A stretch of DNA of 64,000 nucleotides from Thermogutta terrifontis (GTDB lineage Bacteria > Planctomycetota > Planctomycetia > Pirellulales > Thermoguttaceae): assembly GCF_002277955.1 (NCBI RefSeq), contig NZ_CP018477.1, forward strand, positions 3,059,206-3,123,205, read 5' to 3'. Positions 9,501 to 17,227 of this stretch are shown here, piece by piece (position 1 is the first letter of the stretch; each line of letters begins with the position of its first letter). The notes below the pieces were generated by a model, which ran no database searches, was not told where the DNA came from, and was given only the letters and a program-made list of their open reading frames with translations. The position numbers were made by a program, and so were the translations under genes.

Positions 9501-9786
9501 CGGAATCCATGAACCGGCGCGTGCCGAATTTCATGGCGCTGCGGTAGCAGGTGTCGAACATCTGGAGTGCATCGCGAAATTCCCCCTCATGCATCAGTTC
9601 CAGACCACTGTAATAAAGGGGTTGCGGCACCTGGCCGCCGGAGCTCAATTGAGCCAGCCCCAATTTGCAGAAGAAACATCCCAGCCAGAGCGCCAGCGCA
9701 AAGGCCAGCAGCCTCAGCTCCGCACGAATGCCGCGACGCAGCTTCTGTTCACCAAACCGCAGCCGCAAGATTTTTGATGCGTTCAT
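6586..9786 (-). CDS. TPR protein with degenerate C-terminal CHAT-like domain
   Basis: The start at 9786 gives 1066 residues beginning MNASKILRLRFGEQ, followed by a hydrophobic helix (LLAFALALWLGCFFCKLG) that acts as signal peptide or anchor. Upstream codons to 9930 lack support. TPR-like helical repeats cover roughly residues 60-600. The last 350 residues have CHAT (caspase HetF-associated with TPRs) order, including a linker with ALWTFFAAGNDVFVFYVTND and WYLPFETLCVKADNGYLPL. At the expected SACxTG active-site segment the sequence reads LPGLHMATES, with no cysteine, and no HFATHG-type histidine motif is visible before it. The following GGQEVFLAAASLQAVGS and LLLGRWRTGG match the post-cysteine helix and the SLWxVxD strand. 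The domain is therefore probably a non-proteolytic scaffold. The C-terminus is Pro/Gln/Asn-rich. Confidence 0.8.
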   Translation of the reverse strand: MNASKILRLRFGEQKLRRGIRAELRLLAFALALWLGCFFCKLGLAQLSSGGQVPQPLYYSGLELMHEGEFRDALQMFDTCYRSAMKFGTRRFMDSVCYLAMMGECYYQMGQLDRAFESYSAALEIALSYPTWLQQVILPPTGASPLSSANRPIPWGQRTRTNPVGQVPSTGLYTYSQIIVDPSLLERGAIVPQEARAINVVEIIRCTALALRRRIELLGPLSLADPLSKPASSVFSVQYTQPNHWSQCWGDLLAGLSAVSEGRLDAAIPLLTRSTTVAGRFEHQLSGIALIELGKLALARGDYGAAINFFQEASYDAFYYGDGLMLEEALRLAAVAHLVGRSQTVYPVLPAALAWAKTKRIPFIQASLDLSLAEQALATNNLAMATTALDDAQSIVSRRQMSTGRLATRLAFLRAASLLQSGATAQGQAALNAALPAMRSTSLWLFQISRLSQVYASGQIGLRGPITPRTAHELYQLLLRDPTNLDWAIDPLECLAVISTPHPTLYDQWFAIAWQRKQWEDALEIADRARRHRFQSALPLGGRLDALRRLLEAPEVLLDNQARQERQNLLARYPQFAELSKQSRQLRQELLTTSLVPKNNEEQVALQKKWDAWMEIIRKQESLLRAMAVDRTAVGVPFPPVIPTKQIRQQLPPGAVLWTFFAAGNDVFVFYVTNDQYDTWQLRGGQVAVQKLLSQYLTQLGFLDGNREFTVKDVAETGWQSAGANLLNFLVAGSKADLAADFDQLIIVPDGFLWYLPFETLCVKADNGYLPLVAKHKVYYAISSSSAVISGPITLPPQPRTLVFQGRLNPQEEPAAGQQRVAAILESLPGALVLGASPSAPPGRLVASLFDQLVVLEDLGDCARPFNITPLPLAKGNTELGDWLELPYGRPLMVALPGLHMATESALRKNDISLGGQEVFLAAASLQAVGSQTLLLGRWRTGGQSLNTLLKEFFQEWPGKSASESLQRAMLLVMTEPLDPRREPRVQVRPNDLPTKTAHPLFWANLLLVDGGQGRSTAVEPAAPGGNNPPAPAQENQARENQPAAAPEAQPHQEQANPPDNANKDQ

Positions 9787-10182
9787 TGAGCTCGCCTGTG
9801 GATGCCATGGCAAAAGGACCAACCAAGGGGAGCCGTTTCGTGAAGTCCTGACCACCGGGACCGCGGCCTTTCGCCCGTGCGGTCCTTCAACCCGGCCCCT
9901 TTCAGCTCCCCATTGGTAGATGACGGCCACCCCTATTCGATCTTACGACTTTTTCCGAGCTCCCGCTAATAGGCGGCTAAAGTCTGCCTGCCTTGCAGAC
10001 GATAACGGATATAACGAATCTGCCGGTCCGCTCGGCGGCTCAATGCTGACGTTTGTACTGCGGGGGACCGGGAGTGCTGAATTAGATAGGAAAACCGGGA
10101 AGGTTAGACGAGCCTCTCGGAAATCGAAGACAGAAGGACGCTGGCGTCGAAAACGGCCCTATCAGGAACACGGAGGTCGCGA
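9787..10182. other. Divergent intergenic region
   Basis: About 396 bp between the divergent CHAT-like gene and the small lipoprotein gene. It must contain both promoters. Short open frames across it show no recognisable domain, and no RNA structure stands out. Confidence 0.4.
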
Positions 10183-10425
10183 ATGGACGGCCGAAAATCA
10201 CGCACAATGACTGCATTTCTGCTGCTCGGAGCGGTGTCGCTGGGGACGCTCCTGCTGGGTGCAGGGTGCCAGGTGGATGTCGGAGGACAGACCCTTCCCA
10301 GCCCCTATTACATGAAGGATGACGTGCAATACTTCGCGCCGGGTCCGGAATTCAAGCTTGCCCGCGAGGCGGCAGCACTTCAGCAGGCCAAGGCCCAGCA
10401 GATGCAGCAAGCCCCTGTCCGGTAA
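10183..10425 (+). CDS. Small lipoprotein of planctomycete type
   Basis: The 80-residue product has a basic N-terminus, a hydrophobic helix and a lipobox LLLGAGC with the lipidated cysteine at residue 29. The mature part is about 50 residues and reads GGQTLPSPYYMKDDVQYF followed by a charged Ala/Gln-rich tail. The TLPSPYY...DDVQYF...GPEF pattern is one I associate with a short lipoprotein family common in planctomycetes; its function is not known to me. The start is supported by GGAGG about six bases upstream. A good terminator follows at 10531-10559, so it is probably a single-gene transcript. Confidence 0.75.
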   Translation: MDGRKSRTMTAFLLLGAVSLGTLLLGAGCQVDVGGQTLPSPYYMKDDVQYFAPGPEFKLAREAAALQQAKAQQMQQAPVR

Positions 10426-10530
10426 GCGCGAGTTTCTAACCTGAAACCAGAAACCCCGATGACCGCGGCGCCAGACCGTGGTGCTCGCACGATGCGTCCA
10501 TCTGTCTGGGATCAATGTGCTGTTTTAAAG

Positions 10531-10559
10531 TGCCCCCGCCCTCCACTGGGGCATTTTTT
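10531..10559 (+). terminator. Rho-independent terminator
   Basis: TGCCCC (10531-10536) pairs with GGGGCA (10548-10553), followed directly by six T residues. It lies about 105 bp after the lipoprotein stop codon and before the next gene. Confidence 0.8.
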
Positions 10560-10577
10560 GTAGGAGCACATGCCAGT

Positions 10578-10988
10578 ATGGACTTCCCCTTCCGACTCCC
10601 TCTCCTGGCCGAGTACTGGATTGAGCTAGTATTGGTCTGGCTCGGTTTCGGGACTGTGGTCGGCCTTCTGGCGCGAGTCATCTTTCCCGGCCGTGAGCCA
10701 AGCGGTGCCTTGGGCACGGTGCTGATCGGGGTGATCGGGGCCGTGGTCGGCCCTCTTTTCATGGAAACGGTGTGCCGTCTGGAGGGGTTCAACCCCATCA
10801 GTCTCCTGGGTTTTGTGGCGGCACTCGGGGGAGCCTCCGTGGTGCTGGTCCTGTATCGCTTCCTCCTCCTAATAATGAGCGACCATCTTCCGCCGCAACC
10901 CACCGAAGAACATCTCGCTCCTCCCCCCGAATACCCTCCACCACCGCCACCCTACGAATACCCCTGGCCACCCCCTCCTACCGCATGA
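10578..10988 (+). CDS. GlsB/YeaQ-like small membrane protein with proline-rich tail
   Basis: The start ATG at 10578 follows TAGGAG with an 11-base spacer and gives 136 residues. The first 95 residues hold three hydrophobic helices: LAEYWIELVLVWLGFGTVVGLLA, ALGTVLIGVIGAVVGPLF and ISLLGFVAALGGASVVLVLY. The motif of a glycine-rich second helix preceded by FPG resembles the GlsB/YeaQ/YmgE (transglycosylase-associated) family, whose function is poorly defined but often stress-related. The C-terminal 40 residues are an unusual Pro/Tyr-rich tail (repeated PPP and EYP), probably cytoplasmic and disordered. It is convergent with the gene ending at 11000, only 11 bp away, with no terminator between. 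Confidence 0.65.
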   Translation: MDFPFRLPLLAEYWIELVLVWLGFGTVVGLLARVIFPGREPSGALGTVLIGVIGAVVGPLFMETVCRLEGFNPISLLGFVAALGGASVVLVLYRFLLLIMSDHLPPQPTEEHLAPPPEYPPPPPPYEYPWPPPPTA

Positions 10989-10999
10989 ATGAATGTCGA

Positions 11000-12217
11000 T
11001 CACTCCTGAAGGCCCAACTCCGCGGGTGGAACGACAGAATCGCGCATCGTTAAGTCGCGAAAGCATTTAAAACGGTGGAACGTGAGGTAGTTGGCGTCGT
11101 GAGCATTGTGAGCGCCGCCTGCCTCATCGTCGTAGGCGGTGCGAATAGCGGCGATGATGTCGTCCCCGTCAAACAACCAGTCAGGGTACTGGAAGGCGTG
11201 CCGCTGAGTGTCCGAATGGTAAAGGAGTACGGTGCGGATCTCCCAATGGCGCAGGTCCGGCGAGGCAACTAATGCGAGCGTGTTGCGGACCCTCGCTGCG
11301 TCTAGTCCTTGATGCCGGGGAGGCACCCAGTTGACGAGTGACCAGTACCGCCGGGACTGCGGATCGAAGCGGATGGTGAATTTCTTGGCCCCGCCCGGAA
11401 AATCCACAAAATCCTCATGGGGATCAAACCGAAGCGTTCGCCCGTCACGAGCCACATGAAGGACGGCGGCTTTTCCTCCCTCGGGATAGGCCACCCGCAG
11501 AATGTTGAGAATCTCCCCCGCTGGACCAATCACGATATTTCCTTCCAGAAAACCGCCGAACCCCCCATCAAGCCACGATGAGTCACCAGGTAAAGGGTTA
11601 CTCAGAGTCCAGTTATCGGCCACGAGAAGGTCTGCGTCGGTAGGAGCTGAAATAACCCGGGCGCGAAACGATCGGCCCCATTGCCGCGGATTTGTAGTGT
11701 CTTCCACCGCCCGCCAGATTCGCCCACTGTGCTCGACCACGGGCACAGGCGCACAGTGAAAGCGTCCTTTTGCAAGCAGCCCGCTCTTTTCATCATCCGG
11801 TGAAGTCCACGTTCGCCCCCCATCCTGGGAGCGTCGGATAACGAGATTGCCGTAGTGACTCCACGTCCCCAAGAGATAAAGGTGCCCGCGATGGACAAAC
11901 AGCGTGGACCAGAACTGCCCCTCCACATCAGCCACGTGCTGCCAGCTTTCACCACGGTCTTTTGAGATGAAAACCCGGGTTTTCGCCCTCTCGTGCTCGG
12001 TGGAACCCGGCCCAAATTCGTCGTGGGAAGCCACATAAGTTCCATCCGGAAGAACCGCGAGACTCGGCGATCCGATGTAAATGCCAGTGGTCCGCGGCGA
12101 ATGGTCGACAACGACCCCCGGAACCGTCTTGTGGGTCGGTTCACCTTCAGCCGGGCTCCACACCAAAACACCGAAGGCAATTATTCCCACCCGGATCAAG
12201 ACGCGATGCAACCTCAT
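11000..12217 (-). CDS. Exported BNR-repeat sialidase-like protein
   Basis: The start at 12217 gives 405 residues and has GGGAG about seven bases upstream. The signal peptide is MRLHRVLIRVGIIAFGVLVWSP. The body is a beta-propeller of BNR/Asp-box type: SPSLAVLPDGTYVASHDE, VFISKDRGESWQHVADVEG and RRSQDGGRTWTSPDDE are clear Asp-box (S-x-D-x-G-x-T/S-W) units. This pattern is typical of the exo-alpha-sialidase superfamily, but the conserved arginine triad cannot be confirmed by eye and many planctomycete members have other glycan substrates or none known. It starts 13 bp after the stop of the upstream sulfatase-fold gene, so the two are probably one operon for glycan handling in the periplasm or outside the cell. 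Confidence 0.8.
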   Translation of the reverse strand: MRLHRVLIRVGIIAFGVLVWSPAEGEPTHKTVPGVVVDHSPRTTGIYIGSPSLAVLPDGTYVASHDEFGPGSTEHERAKTRVFISKDRGESWQHVADVEGQFWSTLFVHRGHLYLLGTWSHYGNLVIRRSQDGGRTWTSPDDEKSGLLAKGRFHCAPVPVVEHSGRIWRAVEDTTNPRQWGRSFRARVISAPTDADLLVADNWTLSNPLPGDSSWLDGGFGGFLEGNIVIGPAGEILNILRVAYPEGGKAAVLHVARDGRTLRFDPHEDFVDFPGGAKKFTIRFDPQSRRYWSLVNWVPPRHQGLDAARVRNTLALVASPDLRHWEIRTVLLYHSDTQRHAFQYPDWLFDGDDIIAAIRTAYDDEAGGAHNAHDANYLTFHRFKCFRDLTMRDSVVPPAELGLQE

Positions 12218-12230
12218 GGGACAGCTCCCT

Positions 12231-13856
12231 TCAGGCCTCTGGCCCTTTGACAAGATCGTCCGGCAACACCGACAGCGCGAGATACGAACTCTGCCGAGAA
12301 ACATCCGCAAGCGATTGAAAACTGTACAGGAATTCCGCGGTCGTCTTGAGAAACTCGCCCGCAATCTGAGGACACCGGTCGGCCACCTCATTCACTTCCC
12401 AGCGGTCATCGGGTTTCACGAACAGCCTTACCCGGCGGCGAAGTTCTTCGATTTCCCAGTCACTGAGCGAGTCCTCTCCTTCCTGCGTTCTCATCTTCAC
12501 AAGATTGGCAAGATCTGCCCGGGCACTTACCACGGTGAGATCCTGAAGTGTCGCCTCATCGGGCACTGCCTCCTCACCGCTTCCCAGCGCACCTGAGGAA
12601 TCCGCGATCTCTTCAGCGTCTTCTTGACCCACCAGTCGTACCTGTGCGAACCACCCACGTGTGCGCACCGCCAGGGTCCGGTGTCCATCCCAAACGAAGA
12701 GGCGATCTCGCACCTGATCCACCTCTCCGCGAATAATCGGAAGGAGATCTTCCCCGCCAATCGCAACCCATGTTTTTTCCGGACCAACCGGATTTCCAGT
12801 CCGCCCGATGGGCGTATCCACACCCACCCAATTCAGAACGGTAACCGCCAGATCGTGCGGATAGACAAGGGCCTGGCTCCGTTCCGATTGCCCAAGCCCG
12901 TCGGAAAACGCCACTATGAAGGGAACGTGGAGCAGTTCCGCGTGCAACGGAGTATGCCACGTCCCCAACCATCCGTGCTCTCCCAGAGGCATTCCCCGGG
13001 CTGAGGTGATGACCAGCATCCACGGCTCGCGATGGGCAAGTTCCTCCAGTGTGCTCCACAACCCGGCCAGGCAAAGGTCGAGAACTTCCACCTGCGCGGC
13101 ATAGGCCGAAACAAACGGCAACAGCCAGTCCGGGTCGACCTCTCCCCGAAAGCGGAGTCGTGGCACGTTGGTCCCCGACCACGGCTCGGGATCGCCCTCT
13201 TCATGGTGCCGCATTCGCATCGTCAGCGGCGCATCCCAGTGATTTCGCAGGTCGGAGAGATGGCACCACACCAGCGCCGTCCCTTCAATCTGTGACAGCG
13301 TTTCGCAGACTTCAGAAAAAACCACAGCCGTGCGGGTCTCCGCCCAGTCCTCTGCCGGCCGACCCACCGGAGTCACAGCGGGCTCGCCCTGGACAACGCG
13401 AAACGAACTGTGCTCTTCATCACCCGCGTCGTCCGGCAACTTACCGACCAAGCGATGTTCCTCAAAAGTTTGGGCTAGCGGATGTGCAAGAACGCTGCTT
13501 TCTGGACTGATAAGGACGGTCTTCCAATTTTGCTTCCGCAGGAGGGACACAATGGACCGCTGTGCTGGGTCTTCCTGCAAAGTGCCGTCGCCGGAAGTCT
13601 CCTGCGATGACACACGATCTCCCAGGCTCACCGAATTACCCACCGCTGATCGGTGCAACGCAATTTGGGTGGGATGGAGTCCTGTCCACAGCGCTGCCGT
13701 TTGCACAGCGCGATGCGGCGAACCAATCAGACAGTGATCAAACACAAAACCGTCCGCAGCAATGCGATTGAGCGATGGGGTTTCCACCCAGTCGTTGCCA
13801 TACGGCCCCAAAAACTCTGCGCGCAATCCGTCGGCCTCGATCACAATGATTTTCAT
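12231..13856 (-). CDS. Sulfatase-fold protein lacking formylglycine and metal residues
   Basis: The 541-residue product starts MKIIVIEADGLRAEFLG and has alkaline-phosphatase/sulfatase superfamily architecture (TPSLNRIAADGFVFD, then the active-site helix, later LGEHGWLGTWHTPLHAELLHVPFIV). The active-site motif CxPxR is replaced by GSPHR at residues 45-49, so no formylglycine can form. The first metal Asp-Asp pair is only AD, and the second metal DHG site is ARG (ITSARGMPLGEHG). No signal peptide is visible. It probably does not hydrolyse sulfate esters; it may bind ligand, or use other chemistry. It begins nine bases from the stop of the truncated sulfatase, with GGAG four bases upstream, and precedes the sialidase-like gene. 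Confidence 0.8.
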   Translation of the reverse strand: MKIIVIEADGLRAEFLGPYGNDWVETPSLNRIAADGFVFDHCLIGSPHRAVQTAALWTGLHPTQIALHRSAVGNSVSLGDRVSSQETSGDGTLQEDPAQRSIVSLLRKQNWKTVLISPESSVLAHPLAQTFEEHRLVGKLPDDAGDEEHSSFRVVQGEPAVTPVGRPAEDWAETRTAVVFSEVCETLSQIEGTALVWCHLSDLRNHWDAPLTMRMRHHEEGDPEPWSGTNVPRLRFRGEVDPDWLLPFVSAYAAQVEVLDLCLAGLWSTLEELAHREPWMLVITSARGMPLGEHGWLGTWHTPLHAELLHVPFIVAFSDGLGQSERSQALVYPHDLAVTVLNWVGVDTPIGRTGNPVGPEKTWVAIGGEDLLPIIRGEVDQVRDRLFVWDGHRTLAVRTRGWFAQVRLVGQEDAEEIADSSGALGSGEEAVPDEATLQDLTVVSARADLANLVKMRTQEGEDSLSDWEIEELRRRVRLFVKPDDRWEVNEVADRCPQIAGEFLKTTAEFLYSFQSLADVSRQSSYLALSVLPDDLVKGPEA

Positions 13857-13865
13857 AACGCTCCG

Positions 13866-14463
13866 TTATGGCTGAGGTCTCACGTCTTTTTCCCACCGTT
13901 CCAGCAGTTGACGCAGCTGACCTGCAAAATCCGGCCGGGCCGCAAGCAGGTCCTGGCTCTCACCCGGATCCCTCACAAGATCAAAGAGATACTCCTCCAC
14001 TTTAGCACCCATCCGGTGTCGAAGGTACTTCCAGTCTCGGTGGCGCACGGCCCACCAGGTGGAGTTGCCCCGTCGCGCCCGCCAATACACGGTACGGGGT
14101 ATTGGCGGACGATTCTCTTCAACCAGCTTTAATACATCGATTCCGTCCAGCCGAGATATTCCATCCGGTTGTATACCAGCAACGCGTAAGATCGAAGCGG
14201 TCCAGTCCATGGTCAGACAGACCTGTTCACTCACGGCGTCCGACGGCACGTGTCCCGGCCAGCGTACGATCGCCGGAACGCGGATCCCGCCCTCCCACGT
14301 GGTTCCCTTTCCGCCGCGAAATGGTTTATTGCTGCCGGTCTTTGTGGCCCCGTTGTCGCTGGTGAAAATGACCAAAGTGCGTTCAGCAAGTCCGCATCGA
14401 TCGACCGCCTCGAGGATTTTTTGAATCGCCTGGTCCATCCCTACTCTTGCAAAAAATCGCTGA
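13866..14463 (-). pseudogene. 3' fragment of a sulfatase gene cut by an IS end
   Basis: The remaining frame encodes the C-terminal part of a formylglycine-type sulfatase: FARVGMDQAIQKIL, VIFTSDNGATKTGSNKPFRGGKGTTWEGGIRVPAIVRWPG and DWKYLRHRMG...EEYLFDLVRDPGES. The TSDNG metal site is intact here. The N-terminal half with the CxPxR motif is absent. The frame stops being sulfatase-like just before 14464, where the IS inverted repeat begins, and no matching N-terminal half is present beyond the other end of the IS. An ATG at 14438 (MDQAI) could still start a short protein but no ribosome-binding site is evident. Loss by IS insertion followed by deletion is the simplest reading. Confidence 0.75.
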
Positions 14464-15443
14464 GTTCACCTTTTGCACTTTACGCCGCGAGATTGATGAG
14501 GTTTTCCAGGAGTTGGAACATTTTTTTCGAACCCCTTCTGCCCAGGCCAGACGCAGAAATTCGCTGTTGTAAACTCAGGCGTTTGAGCGCGCTCAGCATG
14601 TCGGCGAACGAAGGACGGGACTTCCGCGTGTACCAAGGCGGGATCCGTAACCTCGCCTCGCGATGACCTTCCGAAACGTACCAATGGACAATCAGCGTGT
14701 AAAGCAACATGGCCATGGGAGCCGTGCGCTCCACCGCCCGCTCGCTCCATCCTTGGGGCTCTTCAAATCCCAGGTACTGCTTGCTGTCATGGAAGGTCAC
14801 TTCCACACTCCAGCGCATGGAATACCATCTCAGGACATCTTCCGCCCTTGCCTCGGCAACCGTGGAATAGAACGCTTCCCGACCGCGTCCTCCGGACAAA
14901 GCCTCCACGGCAACGATTTTCACCGGTCGTTCGGGGACTGCGTGCAGCCGGGCTTCGGCCTCGGCGACCCGCGCGGTTTGGGTCCGACCATACACCGACA
15001 GCTTGATCTGCCGACCTCCCTTGGACAGCATTTCTTTGGGCGGAGGCAGCTTCTGACCCCGACGACGAGGACGGCCGGGGCGACCAGGCTTGTGAGGTGG
15101 TGGGGCCTCGTACAGCCGGGCATCCAGTGTGGTGCGGCTGGTCAGGTCGCAGTTGGGTGGCAACAGGCCCAGGATACTTTGCCCACCATAGGTGGAATCT
15201 CCCACCAGGTGAAATCGCAGGTTGGGAAACCGGCTGCACAGCAGTGTGAGTCTTCGACGGTTAAATCCTGGCTCGATCTGGAGCGACGGCTTGCAGAATA
15301 ACCATGATTAATGTAACAAGTTGCATCGGGAGGCTCCATGCTGACGGCTGGGGATATGTTTTGGCTCGCCTCCTGTGGCGATTTGCAGGAGGCTCTCCTT
15401 TTTTGCCAAGACCAGTTTTCAGTCAAAAAGTCCAAAGTTGAAC
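14464..15443 (-). mobile_element. Internally deleted IS701/IS4-like insertion sequence
   Basis: The left end GTTCACCTTTTGCACTTTA matches the inverted right end GTTCAACTTTGGACTTTTT (complement of 15425-15443), so both terminal inverted repeats remain. The element is about 980 bp and holds only the C-terminal part of a DDE transposase. No target-site duplication is obvious, which agrees with loss of flanking DNA. Confidence 0.65.
14480..15304 (-). pseudogene. Truncated DDE transposase (IS701/IS4-like)
   Basis: The frame is open from about 15304 (after a TAA) and ends at 14480, about 274 codons. It contains FHLVGDSTYGG, which holds the second catalytic Asp of a DDE enzyme, a basic Pro/Arg-rich linker, and the region RWSVEVTFHDSKQYLGFEEPQGW that carries the catalytic Glu in this superfamily, followed by ERTAPMAMLLYTLIVHWY. 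The N-terminal domain and the first catalytic Asp are missing, and there is no credible start codon with a ribosome-binding site (the first ATG is near 15205). The element cannot transpose by itself. Confidence 0.8.
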
Positions 15444-15633
15444 ATAAGTATTGTGTAGAAATGCACTAGTCGTCATGCCCGTCTATTTTCACGTCACGTT
15501 GTAATTTGTCCGAGTTCGGCACTTCACAGCCCTTTTAATGGTCTCTCGCCGAGTTGCGATTTCTGTTGTCGAGTCCGACAACGTCATAACTTCACTGTTG
15601 AGTCATCCACAAATCCACGCGCGGAACGGGTTG

Positions 15634-17076
15634 CTATTCCTGCGGTAAAAGCACATCCACAACCCTGGCCACAATTTCATAGTTGTTTTCTCTGTTGTTC
15701 GAAAAGCCGCGAAGAAAGCATCGTATACGCTTTACATCACCTCCCGTGCGTGGGTCCAGCACCACAAGGTCGCCATCACCGTTTAGCCGCAAGCCAATAG
15801 TCATGGCTTCGTCCACATTCACTGCGTGATTGACCCACCAGACCGGATTCTGCCCTTCGTTTTGCCAGAACGCGGTGAAACTCTGGGGTTCGTTGGCGAC
15901 TCGCTTTCCTTGAACGACAATACCATCCTTCACTAATTCGATCCTCTCAATGCTTGCTATGAGCGGATGGTCCCAACGTCTCACCACTAGTTTTTTTCGC
16001 CAATCAATGTGCATGATGTGATTCTTGCATCCAACAATGATTGTTCGCCCATCAGATGTCAAACGCCACGGTACGTCGTCGCTACCCTTCAGAAGAGAAA
16101 GAGAACTTCCGTCAAGCTGGCCGATAAGATTTCCAGAGGACGCATCCCAAAAACACCACAGTGGACTTGCATCGTTGTCTTCTGGTTCTTCTTTATCATT
16201 TGCAGCTGGCGTTGTAAATGATATGCGAGTCCCTTCAGCTTTCGCTGCTAGAACTTTTCCGGTTACGTCAAATTGAAACTCGCGAAAATCGTCAAAGCGG
16301 TCGTTGCGCGGCATTGTGAGCTTGTATCTGCTTACTTTGTCTCCGAATTTAATGATTTCGAGTAATCGGAGTCGATAATTCGAGTACACGAGCAGATTAC
16401 CTGGTCCAAACGCAAATCCGTAGGCCGCGACTCCCCATGTGGTCCCATTTTCTAAAGTGTGCACGGAACCAAAACCATCAAATCCGCGACACGCGATATA
16501 CTGACCATCGACTGAAACACTGACTTCATACAAAGGGGGCAGTGGTACACCTAAAAAAGCATTAACATACTTTAACCTTTCGACACTTAGTACATGGACG
16601 ATGCCTGTATCGAGGCCTGCCAACACCAGTGTCTTGCCGTCTTTCGAAAACACAGTCATGCACTTTCGTCCGGGGGAAACCACCGGCCGTATTTGCTGCG
16701 CTTGAGGCAGGTCACATAGAGCTGATACGGCGTTACCGTACCAGAGCCACGCGTGACTTCCTGTAGGACTTAGTTGAAAGTCGTGTATCGCAAGAGGAGT
16801 TTCACCTTCAGAATCTGTCTCTAGCGAAACATCCTGTGATTGAGAATCGGTATCGTTGCAGGGAGCGAAAAAAGCATGTATTTCCGAAGCATCTCCATTC
16901 TGAATGAAGGTTTCGGCGATTCGTTGGGCCTGAGACTGTTCCGATGGTAGAGCAGGACCACCATCATAAGAGAAGCCTTTGCAGAATACGATATTCTGAA
17001 AACTGATGGCGAACGCCAACGTAAGTGGCAGCCAAGCAGCACCCGCGATCAGATGGCCATGTAAGGGAAACATCAT
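15634..17076 (-). CDS. Exported beta-propeller (WD40/YVTN-like) protein
   Basis: The product has about 480 residues from ATG 17076 (a second ATG follows at 17073; GGTGAG lies just upstream). The N-terminus has a signal peptide (LIAGAAWLPLTLAFAISFQNIVFC). The body holds repeated blades with phrases such as LSPTGSHAWLWYGNAVSAL, FSKDGKTLVLAGLDTGIVHVLS, VDGQYIACRGFDGFGSVHTL, LTSDGRTIIVGCKNHIMHIDW and LNGDGDLVVLDPRTGGDVKRI, the S-x-D-G-x-x-L/I pattern of WD40/YVTN propellers. No catalytic motif is seen. It is the last gene of the low-GC trio with the serpin and the caspase-like protease, and might supply an interaction surface for them; this is inferred only from position. It reads like a local paralogue of the serpin N-terminal propeller segment. 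Confidence 0.7.
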   Translation of the reverse strand: MMFPLHGHLIAGAAWLPLTLAFAISFQNIVFCKGFSYDGGPALPSEQSQAQRIAETFIQNGDASEIHAFFAPCNDTDSQSQDVSLETDSEGETPLAIHDFQLSPTGSHAWLWYGNAVSALCDLPQAQQIRPVVSPGRKCMTVFSKDGKTLVLAGLDTGIVHVLSVERLKYVNAFLGVPLPPLYEVSVSVDGQYIACRGFDGFGSVHTLENGTTWGVAAYGFAFGPGNLLVYSNYRLRLLEIIKFGDKVSRYKLTMPRNDRFDDFREFQFDVTGKVLAAKAEGTRISFTTPAANDKEEPEDNDASPLWCFWDASSGNLIGQLDGSSLSLLKGSDDVPWRLTSDGRTIIVGCKNHIMHIDWRKKLVVRRWDHPLIASIERIELVKDGIVVQGKRVANEPQSFTAFWQNEGQNPVWWVNHAVNVDEAMTIGLRLNGDGDLVVLDPRTGGDVKRIRCFLRGFSNNRENNYEIVARVVDVLLPQE

Positions 17077-17227
17077 TGACTCACCGTCCGTTTTGGGCAA
17101 GGTTCACGATGTCTGAGCCCATACCCACGTTCTTGCGCAGACGTCAAACTCAGCTCGTACTCATAGGAACGCAGCATGCATTTAAGGTTTTTTGGTTCTC
17201 AATGAACGCAAGCTCCGAGAGAACGGG

